A stretch of DNA of 64,000 nt from positions 207,286,978 to 207,350,977 of the forward strand of contig CP136066.1 in the NCBI GenBank assembly GCA_032622095.1. Direction: 5' to 3'. The translations under genes and the position numbers were made by a program. A model generated the notes under the pieces. That model searched no databases. It was not told where the DNA came from and was given only the letters and a program-made list of their open reading frames with translations. Source of the stretch: Siphonodentalium dalli. Its lineage: Eukaryota > Mollusca > Scaphopoda > Gadilida > Siphonodentaliidae. Shown one piece after another: positions 47,401 through 59,400 of the stretch (position 1 is its first letter; each line of letters opens with the position of its first letter).

Positions 47401-50400
47401 CATGATGATGCCATCACACCAGGTGGCTGACTACTGAAACACCTGTGCTTTGGACTGACACTAACATCTGTTGGCATTTGGCAGCTGTCAATCAACTGAA
47501 ACTCACAAGACACCAGGTGTTTTATTTCTGAACATTTGCAGCCAAAGATGAAAGTTATCTGGTTTCTAGGTGTCTCAAAGTCAAAACTCTGCAGAAAAAA
47601 AATCTAAGTGGATCCTAAATTCCTAATCTTCAAAAAAGCTAAATATTATAAAGACCCATTAACCCTTTCATGACTGGAGCTTCCTGAAATTTTGCGGCAC
47701 CCTGTGCCAATGTATTTTCTTATATAGTTGAGTTTCCATAGGGAGCCTTGCATATATAAGAGAATACATTGTCCTAACAATATTTACTTTGACCTTGTAA
47801 GCCAGTGCATTCTCTAATATATGTGGAGCTCTCTACGGGAGAGTCGCATATATAAGAGAATTCACTGGCACCAGATCTTTAATATTGTTAGGCCAATGTA
47901 TTCTCTTATATATGTGAGGCTCCCTACTGGAGACTCGCATATATTAAGAGAATGCAGCGGCACTGGATCTTTAACGCTTTCATGATGGGAGCTGCGTTGG
48001 TGCAGCATTAAATATCCTGTGCCAGTGCATTCTCTTATATATGCGAGTCTCATATATATATAAATATAAGAGATTGCACTGGCTTACAAGGTCAAGTTAA
48101 ATATTGTTAGACCAATGTATCAGGTAGCTCCAGTAATGGAATCTAGATTATGTGTGGGTTATTCCAAGCCTGGACAACTGTGTGCTATAAATAATAAATG
48201 TTTGCTTGAAACCTATTTAGTTATGATTTTGGTAGAAAAAGCTGGTGCTGTCAAAACTAATAAAGGTCCCACACTAATTTAGTTTCTTCATGGGTAGTCT
48301 CTGAGCCCGATCAACTGGCTCTACTATCATCATTCTCTGAGGTTCAAGATAATGCCATTATTCAATTATTTAGAGTCCCCATTTTTGAATACATGTATAT
48401 CTATTTGCCCCCCCCCCTCTCGAATCATTTTGGAGGTTTATTATATAATCAGCATATCATTCTGTGCATGTGTCTGTCCATCCTTGTCTGCATGATCACT
48501 TGAGCAATATTGAACAGAATTTCTTGATATTTGGTATGGGGCTCACATCTGAGAAGATGCAGGCCAAGTTCGAATTTGGTTACGGTCCGATGATTTTTGA
48601 CAGAGTTATGACAATTTTTCGACTTATAAATCGTTGTTTTCGGTTTTTCTGCACAGTAACTTCAGCAGTATTCAACAGAATTTCTTGATATTTGGCACGA
48701 TGTTCTCATTTGAGAAGACGCAGGCCAAGTTCTATTTTAGTCCATTTATAAATAACATTTGTGTTGTGTCAATGATGAATTGAGCATTCTTCAACAGAAT
48801 CTCTTGATACTTGGTGAGTGGCTCACCTTTGAGAACACGCAGATCATTATCTAGTTTTATTCAAATTTTGCCAGTATTTAAATTCTTTGTTCTTTAAATT
48901 TGAGGGAGTGAGGTCTGTGACCTTTTATTAGAATATATTTGAACAATATTAATGGCTGCAAATTGACTAGAAAATGTCAATTGATTAAGGTCCTTTGAAT
49001 AATGTGTGCAGCTTGTTAAAATATAAATAAAATACATAAAAATAAATGTTTAGGAAATCCTAACTTTGTGAAAGAAATTGGTGCACAAGTAAATGTGCAA
49101 CAGATATGTGAAATAAAAGTTGAACTCACCCTGAATCTCTCAGTAGGTCGAGGAATTCATTGAATTGTTTGAATGAGGCTTCGATACTCTCCAGCACGCT
49201 ATCGTCATCCAGAATACCTCCGTTACTCTGGTGTATTATCGACATCTCATCCTTCAATCGTTTGTTCTCCAACGTCAACTGTTTAAGATAAGAATGTGAA
49301 GCAAAATTAAGAAAATCAGTTTGTAGGCTGCAAGCCGCGAGTGAAAATTATATATTTTTTCCAGACACAAATGAGATGTTTCAGGTATTCAAACAAAAAA
49401 ACTGTAGGTATTCTTTTTATTATATGTGCCTTATTAATGCTCAAAGTTACGGAAGACCATTGCGGTCACAATAAAAAAAATAATATTGCGTTTAAACGCA
49501 ATAATTTATTGCGTTTAAACGCAATAACGTTGCGTTTAAACGCAATAACATTGTGTTTAAACGCAATACTTTATTGCGTTTAAACGCAATAACATATAGG
49601 CTAATTCGATAAGCACCATATATTAGTTTGCTTGTGTGTTGTCTTTGTGCCGCGACCATTTAGGATAAGTTGGGATGTTCCCAAGGGGGTCATGGGGGCC
49701 ACCCTTCATCACGCATTGTTTTATCTCAGTTTAAACGTAATAGTAGACGGAAAAACGTATGTCAATTACGCTATGTAGCTACAATCATGTAGGCTATATA
49801 ATCATCGATAAAACACCAGAAATCAGTCAGCTCGTGTTTTGTCTTTCGTCAAAAAAAGGATGTTATATGATGCCCCCATTATACTCTTTCACACTCCAAA
49901 CAATCTTCGACCAGATGAGTCAAAATATAGGGCAACAATGTCACGATCAGTCACTTGGCAGATTTAGGTCTAACGATGGTGCATGGCCCCAAATATTCCC
50001 CTATTTTGATCCACGCACAACATCTCACCCAATCCAAAATGGTCGCCGCCAAAAGCAACACACAAGCGGATTTCTTGTGCTTTATCGATCGTGTAGTTAC
50101 AGCGTTATTGACGCATTGCTGCCAAACTGTCCTCTATAGCAAAATACTGTGGCCCACAAACAGTCTTTTGAAACACCGGTTAAAATGGACGCCACACAGA
50201 GGGATCCCATTATGCCATTTCTCAGCCGTCATATTTTAAGCTGGCACACAATACAGTATTTTGAAACACTCCAGCCGTTAAAAATGGACGCCACTCAGAT
50301 GGGTCCGAAAAGCTAGGCGACCATGTCATTGATCTGTCCTCGTGTTCGATTTCAGTCAAACGAAGGGTATTGTGTGTTGGTCTCATTACATTCGTTCGAC

Positions 50401-53400
50401 TGCCTAAAGCCCAACCCCAATCCAAAATGGCCTCCTAACACCCTATCCCAATTGGTCCAAAATAGGGAAAAGTCGTATCTTAGTCCCTTGGCCGATTTAG
50501 ATCAAACGATGGGTGATGTAGGGTAGAAGACTCCATTGTGAACCATACACCATAACTGACACTGAAAGGTCGCCGCCGAAAGGCAACACACGAGCAGACT
50601 GATATCTGGTGTTTATCGAATTAGCCTACACGAATAGCTACAACGTCATTGACATACACTGTTCCCGCTACTATTGCGTTTAAACGCAATAAATTATTGC
50701 GTTTAAATGCAATGTATTGCGTTTAAACGCAATGTTATTGCGTTTAAACGCAATAAATGATTGCGTTTAAATGCAATGTTATTGCGTTTAAACGCAATAA
50801 AGTATTGCGTTTAAACGCAATAAATTATTGCGTTTAAATGCATTAATTTTTTTTAATTGTGACCCATGTGACCGCAATGGGCTTCCAAAGTTGCTAAATT
50901 AACTCTTACTTAAATTATTATTTGACTATTCTTAATTAACCCTTTACCCAACAAACCGGCCAAAACCGGCCAAGTAAAGCTTCAACAGCCTAAAATATCT
51001 TCGGTCTGTCTCAATATAACCATACAAATATGGATATCATTGAAACCGGCTCCTTGACCACATTGTGATAGTTACAGTTAGCCCTGTGCCAATGCATTCT
51101 CTTATATATGCGAGTCGACCATAGGTCGCCTCGCATATATAAGAGAATGCATTGGCCTAAAAAAAATCTTTTTTTTAACACTTTTTACCATTTTTTCTTA
51201 CATTCTTTAACAATTTTATAATTGTTAATGTGTTAAGCCAATGCATTCTCTTATATATGCGAGGCGACCTATGGTCGACTCGCATATATAAGAGAATGCA
51301 TTGGCACAGGGCCCTTCTGTTGGGTAAAGGGTTAAAGAGAGCATGTCAATGTTTACAAACAGAAAAGAGCCTAGGCCTAATAAAAAGTTTAAATTGACAT
51401 GTATGCTTTCACTCAAACATAAAATTATCAATTGATCAAGTGCAAGTGGCATTATAAATTTGTCACTTTTGATTGGATAGCAGACAGTGTGCATGCATTG
51501 AACAGGCACACACCATGGGGCGATTCCTTTCATTACACTCGGCTACAATGAGTAAATTATCCTGGGTAAAAGTGAATGGAATGATTTTTAGTGACCAGAG
51601 TAATCTAAAAATAGCAAACCGGAGTAATCTTAAAAGTGCAAACAAAACATATTTTTTTATTCAGGAAATTTGACAAAACTCACACTGGGCATATCGAACA
51701 GACGAAGACTAAAGTAGATGAGCAAAAATATCTGATATTCACAATGAAACCAACGAGAATTTTGACTTCATCAAACAAGCAAAATACCTATTTTTAGAAC
51801 AACCTTGACACTAAGTATATAAAACTTTGGATAAATAATTTTAACTGTCATTCAATTGAATTATATATTTGTGAATTATATATTACATATTTATGACAAA
51901 TTATTAAAAATTAAATTCATTTAGTTCTTACATAAATATTGTCCATGTGCTTTCTCAGTTGACAACCGATCTTTTCGCGGAAAGTGACGCCACATTACAA
52001 TACTCTCGAAATTACACCTCCTCGGCCGTAGGTGTAGCCAGGGTACTCGGAGTATTTACGCTGAATTTACGCTCCATCATTCCATTCATTGCCCATTCTA
52101 ATTTCAATACTCGTAGTACGCGAGCGTAATGAAAGGAATCGCCCCCTTGACAGTTCGTGTGTTTCTGGTAGTTGTTAGTTTCACGCTACAGTTTAATAAC
52201 AACAATAGCTACAATGAAATATAAAAATTGTATTTCATTGTAGCTTCGAAGAGATACATACGACGATCTATGTTTCGGTAATTTTCCTCTATTTTAAAGG
52301 CAATCATATAATAAATAGAGAATACGGATGGGTTTTGGTACAAAACTATTAGGTGTTCTTTTTATTATATGTGCTACGTCATAAAATTCCCACAAAAAAG
52401 CTAGATTTGTTCTACAGTTCACTGCAGATTGTTAGAAAACTTCCAAGTGGCCATGTTTACATCCATTCAACATCCCAGAGTTTGATTTGCTCACAACTAA
52501 ATGACAAATATCGACACATGGCAAAGGAAATAGTCCCCATTGTTTTATTCTGAAAAGATGCGATAAATGAATATACACACAATTTAATGATAACAATTTA
52601 TTATAATGTAGGACAATAGAATAATCCAGTAGAAAAACGCTTTCTTTAGACGTCAAAATGCAACAATGCAAAACTAGTCTGCCTGTTATTGATACGCGTT
52701 ATAACTTGATGTGATTCGCCGCTATAAACCGGAAGGTGATCACTGAGCGGATAATACTATTGTGTTATCCATCACCTCGGTCCAGGCGATTGATATAACC
52801 TTCTAGGCCACAGCAATTTAATGGGGAAACATATAATAAAAGACGCATTTGTTCTTTCCACCATCAATTTTAGTGAAGTACACGTTAACTGATATTACTC
52901 ATGTAAAATGCTTCACCTCCATTATTTTGTGATCTGCTCGCACTCTGGCTTCCCTCTCTTCCTGTAAACGACGCCTCAACTGGACAAGTTCAATCTATAT
53001 AAAATAAAGAATGAATCTGTAAAATCAAGTTTTAATATTTAACTAGTAAAATTACAAATGACACAGATCTATTGTCTTTTCAGTTTAAAATAAATCATAA
53101 CATTTTATATACTAACACAAAGCTCTACAAATGTAATTTGTCAGAAACAGAAATATGCCCTCTTTGCCATACAGGAAGAGAAACGATTCTACATCTATTT
53201 GATGAATGTCCAGTGACAAAATCAATTTTATTAAATTTTCAACAGTTATTGAATAATAGGTGTGATCTAACCTTTGAAATACTCCCTGAAAAAATAATTT
53301 TTGGAACCGACATTATTACAGGAAATGAAGTAGATGACAACTTAATAGGCATATGTATACTTTTATACAAAAGATATATATATTCAAATAGAATGAGAGC

Positions 53401-56400
53401 AATTGAACAAAGTATCAATGGACTATTAGAATGGATTAAGAGCAAAAAGCTATTGAAACTACAAGTTTATTACCAAAAGGTCAAACATAAAAAAAAGACC
53501 AACTTTTCTGTGACAGATGGCACAGAATAGAAAATCTTTTTACAAAAAGTGTTCACGGTGCAAAAAGCAAAAATTTGCAATGATAAATAAACAAGATAAT
53601 ATAATTGCCAAAAAAAACAAAAACCAAAACAAAACATGCAAACAATCATATAAGGGACCAGTCTAAAGGGCAACTAGAGACATCTTCTCCCTAAATTGTG
53701 TCACTTCTCCCCATTTTTGTCCCACGGGAAAAGTGAATTCTGTCCCAACAGCATATTTAAAGTATATATATTGTTGTTGAGTTGTTTCCGGCCGAAGGCC
53801 GGGTAGGATGTTCGGACTGCAGTTTGCACGTCCCTTCACCCTTTCTTGGATTTTCGATGGAAATCGATCTTGTGGCTGTCGTAGTTACTGTGGTTGGAGG
53901 CAAGGCGGCGGAAGCGTGGTGGATGAGTCTGGTGCTGTCGAGGTTATGTTGGTCTGTCTGTTTCGTCTAGTTGGAGGATGGACTTCGTCTTTTTCGTGGT
54001 GAGTAGGTGGTTTCTAACTTTGAGTTCCAGGAGGAGTGGGCTGTTGTCTAGTCGGGCTAATGTCATGTTTCTGAGTTCCATCAGTCTTTGCTTGATTGTA
54101 GGTATATTCGCTGCGTCGTGGAGGGCGTTGATCGGTGTCCATGGTGGTTGGCGGAGTGCGATGCGGAGAGCTTTATTCTGGACTTTCTGTAGTTTTTCGA
54201 TGTAGGTCTTTGGAGCTGCTATGAGGATGGCGGCACCATACTCCATGACTGGTCGGACGAAGATTTGGTAGAGGTCGATGAGTGTTTGGCTGTCGGTTCC
54301 CCAGTCTGTACCCAGGGTCACTTCTCCCCATTTTTGTCCCAGGGAAAAGTGAATTCTGTCCCAACAGCATATTTAAAGTATATATACTGATTATAATTGT
54401 TTTATAAATGAGCTCTTTGTTGCATAATACTTATTCGATCATAGAAGGGGTGATTTTGGGGTGTGCATTGGACTTAAGCAATTGTTACTTCTCCCTGACA
54501 ACCAAACACAGAGAAGTGACTTTACCTCAATATAAAACCTCTAGGCTGGTCCCTGGCAACAATGAAATGTATGTAACCATGTTATGTCATCGTAACCATA
54601 TTATGTCATCGGTTTCTCAATGATTTGAATTTTGGGACCCTTTCCTAGATTCTTAGTAAGCCCTGGTCAGCCATGGATATAAACTGTGGCAATTACCTGA
54701 CTGAATATCAGTGCGGGGATAAACAAAATAAACTGTAAAGACATATTAAGTGCTTATTATACTTTATTACATGATCCTACCTTTATTCCATTCAATAAAC
54801 CCATTCTATAAAAAACATTCGTTTAATAACAGGAAATAGGGCCAGGTGACCTTTGGCTTCCGGTTTGTCGGCTGTTTACATTTCCTACGCTACATCTCAA
54901 AATACTACGACTTCCAATATTTTTCGAACAAACTATAATGAATGAAGAGTTTGAAAAGTTTTGTCATTAAATATACGCCATTAAATATGCAAAAGAGTCT
55001 TTATTTATCTGGGACTATTTCTTAAGCGGGCAAACAATGCATAGTTACATGAAACGTCATCGCATGCCTTATAGAAGCCGATGTTAGTTTCGCGTCCCAT
55101 TTGTTGATTTAAATAAGTTTTGTTGAGGTTTTGGATCATGTAATAAATAGAATTTGGCGAGGTCCAGACCTAATTTACTGGACGAGTTTTGTAAATTCCG
55201 CTATAAACTGGGGACGAGTTGTAGATCCTCTATACATCAAACTGATAATTTATGACTCAGCCACTACTCTCAGAATCCTACCGTAATAATAGTGATCGGT
55301 GGGGATTTAGGCTAAAATTAATAATAGTGATGACAATTTCACTCTTTGCCTCAATGCCAAATAATAGTGATCATTGGGAATTTTCTCCAAAATTAATAAT
55401 CGTGCTGACACAATTATTAGGCACCTGGGAGTACACCCATTTGAAGAATGCATAATTAAACTATTGCTGTCGAAATTTTCAATGACACCAGCTGTGCCAT
55501 TTAAAAAAACATGATGTCTGAACAATGCAAAAATGTAAACAAACAGTCCTTTAATCATCCCGATCAAATCGACGATAAACAAATGAGAATGATTTCACCA
55601 ACGACAGTCACTTTATACGAAAGAATGACATCATGCGCTGGTCATTGATACAAAATTTATTGAAATACCTGCATTAAGCAAGTTGATTTGCTGTGAGCCA
55701 CAACAGAATTTCAAATCGATGCAAAGTCTTATTAAATTCCCTTAATATATTCAACCAAAACATACTCCAAAACTTGTTATTGAGAAAATTGAAATTATAT
55801 TTGTTTATTCACTGGAATTTATATCTAAATCTAAATTTATCCCACAGGGTTAAAATGAAAGACAAACATTGGAATGCGTTTTTAGCTACCTGTTAAGAAA
55901 AAATAATTAATTACAGGAAGCGGATACAATTAAGAAATAAATACACGGTGTAGAGGTGTGTATGGTCAAGTTGTACCACAAAAAACTGATTGTAGGACGA
56001 CGCGTAGCGGAGTCCTACAATCAGTTTTTTGTGGTACAACTTGACCATACACACCGATACACCGTGTATTTATTTCTTTTGTAATACGACTGAAAGTTTA
56101 TGGTCACAATTCGACTGAATAGTCAACGAAATACTGCGCTTTTTCGGTCTCAGGTGAGAAAACATTTCGTGGTGTAATTCGTATTTGGCGTACTCGATTT
56201 CTGTGCATGGAGTACTCTGGTAATGTCTTGTCTTGTTATGAAATTCCCCCGTTGACTTTTCGAGGCACCTCTTCTAGAAATAATCGTTGTGATTGGCTAA
56301 AAAACGATGTGTTTTCAGCGGAGCCCGTGCGTTTCATTTAAATTGTACAGGAAATACGATTTCGGTCATTTCTGTTTTGAACGTTGTTGGGACAACATGA

Positions 56401-59400
56401 ATATGATCATCGACTATGGACCATTTTCCTTACACAAAGCGATCTAAATGATCTAGTTTACTAAACTAATCTTATTCCCCTTCTGTATACTGGTGAACAA
56501 ACGCTTTCATTTTCAACTTGATTCCGAAATATCGAATATGATCGAGATTCGAATCGACGAAATTCACGAATGCACAGCCCGGCCCCATGGATTTATTTTG
56601 TCATTTAATATACTTATTAAGTAACTTTCTTTGGTCGTAACATATATCAATATACCATAACATCATTTGGACCATATTCATTGGCAACCAAACTGGTTTC
56701 AAGCGACAAATCGCTAGAAAATTTGCAAGATTGTCAAGATGTAGAAAAATTCAAAGGGTTACGGGTGCGGGTGTACTCCGTTGATGCCCCGTTTGCGCGG
56801 AGTTAGAAAAGACGGGAAAAGTCGCGTGCGGCGATCTGAATAAACCGATTTTTTTCGTGGTACAATTAGAAAAAGTAGAATTGTACCACAAAACTGGAAC
56901 GAGATAGCCATGGTAACTCGGGCCACTGGCCAATCAGGACATGGCTTTTAAGCATAGTTAGGCAGGGTCGTATTACAATCGATAGTAATAATAACAAAAA
57001 CAAACATGTGATATACAATTTTTAGGCGCAGTAACCGCCTATAAGCAAAAAGGCAAAGACATCAATCCTGTGTGGACTCCAACAACCCCAATGAAAATGG
57101 GAGGGAGGGAGGGTTTTCAAAAATCCTGACCGTCTTCACCGGTCAATAAAAATGGAAAGAAAGTTAACACCAACTGCATCGCTCATCCCTACCCGTAAAA
57201 ATATAGTTCCCTCAATTCTTGCTCAAGAATTATTCCAATTGATGCACAATCACATTGTAAATTAATTTATAGCCAAAATTCTTGTACATCAGGATTATGT
57301 TGTAAATTCGTCTAAGTACTTTGCCACGTCATTATCTTGCTTACTTTTGTGGAATTCCATGCGGTATGGCGTAATAATCTATGTCGGTGAACTATCTGGC
57401 GACCAAACATGTTTATGTTTCTACAAATTTCCTTGTTTAAATCCACGCATATGGTTAACCCTTTGGGATAAAATATGTCGCTCTTATACGACTGTTTTAA
57501 ATTGAAAATGAAAGTGAAATAGTTAACCCTTTGAATGAAGCCTCGTTGCCTGCCTCATATATCTGGATACTCGGCCATGATGGATAATAATTGTATTACC
57601 TTTGTTTCTCTAGTTCTTCGGATATGATCTGCTGACAAGTTGCTCTCATCAAATATTTCATCCGTGTCGTTAGGAGTACGCGTGATGTAGACTGATGCGC
57701 TCTGATTGGCTGGGTCCATAGTGGAGTCGATATGACTCTCATCGTATGTCATGTCATCGTCTGGTGGGTAACCCCTGGAATAATATGAACAAGTTTGCAA
57801 ATAGTGTGTCTGTCATTTGCAGAATGAAGTCCCCAGAGGGTGAATATAATGATGCTACCCCGAACAGCGAGATAGCATCACCAAATTCACTCTCTGGGAA
57901 CCTCATTCTGCTTAGGCCTCATTTTCTGGGAAATATCTATGGTCTCAAATTAACATTGTTTTTAGTTCCTTTTTCCCCTTCTGGGAAGTTTTTATATCCC
58001 CTAATTTTCAGAAGATAAATGCATAATCGAGGTGACTAATGGGTGAACATCATAAACCGCAACTGGGGAACTTCAATCTGATACTAGGTCTGCCATAGCA
58101 GTTGAGGTCTAAGCAGAATGAGGTTCCCAGAGGGTGAATTTGGTGATACTAGCCCATCATGCGTGATAGCGTCACTAAATTCACCCTCTGGGGACTTCAT
58201 TCTGAAAATGTCAGACACACTATATCCAGACTTGATGTAAAATCATGCATTCAGTTTTCCTCCCACCCCTATTGGCAATATGATTCCAAAACTGATCAGT
58301 TTAGAATTACGCCCCTTGCATTGCTGAGCCAAGGTATAATACCCAACACTAAACTCATCACCAAAAGAGGTATTGTCACTATCTTGAGTCATATCCATTG
58401 TAGCAGGATCAAGAGTCTAATTCACCATTCACTAAGTTAATTGATTAAGCTAAATTTATTAATCAGGTCTGTCTGTTGATTAATTAAATTATCTGTTTAC
58501 TGTTTAACCCTTTGAGTGCCAGGTCCGATTTTTGTATCAACCCATATACCCTGTGCCAATGCATTCTCTTATATATGCGAGTCGACCATAGGTCGCCTCG
58601 CATATATAAGAGAATGTATTGGCCTAACAATTTTTCATCATTTGTTATTATTTTTTACAATTTTTTACAATTTTAATAATTTTTTCTTATATTCTGTAAC
58701 AGACGTATTTTGTTGGTTTAGTGCCAGGGAATCTCACGTTTTTCATGGGCATCAAAATTATTACTATGAATACTTGGTGATAGTTTTGAGTTATAACATG
58801 CCCCTAAGGTTTTATCCAGTTTGTTTTTAAATTTGCTATAGCATGCTTAAGCACACCCAAAAAAAATTCACCCCAAAAAAACAAACAAAAAAACAAAAAA
58901 ATTAAAAAAAAAAAAATTTTAGGGCCAATTTTACACGCCGTAAATTAAGGCCGATGAGATCGGCCCGTGGCACTCAAAGGGTTAAGTTAATATGTTGAAT
59001 ATTAAAATTATGTGAAACACTCCGCTGGGCACACAGCGAATAAACTTGTTTAAGTAGCAGGTATTTTAATTAATTTTGTATCAAAATTGACAGCACACAA
59101 CGTCGTTCTATCACATAAATCAAATATAGTGACTCTTGTTAGCAAAACCATTTTTGTTTGTTTATCGGCGATTTGTTCGGGATTAATGGCGGACTATTTG
59201 TTTACATTTTTGCATAGTTCAGATGCCGTGTATTTTAGGAAATGTTAACTTTTTCGACAATAATATTTCATGTTACGTTCTTCAAATGGCTGTTGTGGCT
59301 AAGTCGTAAATTATCAGTCTGAAGTAGAGAAATAAGTACATAATATGTATTTAATAACAAGAGTAAGTAAAGTGTGAGCGGCAGTACTAAGCTGCAGTAA

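Noticed and set aside
58516-58830. Recurrent open frames with CANAFSYICESTIGRLAYIREC (also at 6529, 41820, 51225, 62532)
   Set aside because: They are translations of the TTAA MITE hairpin; reading depends on orientation and the frames end in non-coding parts.
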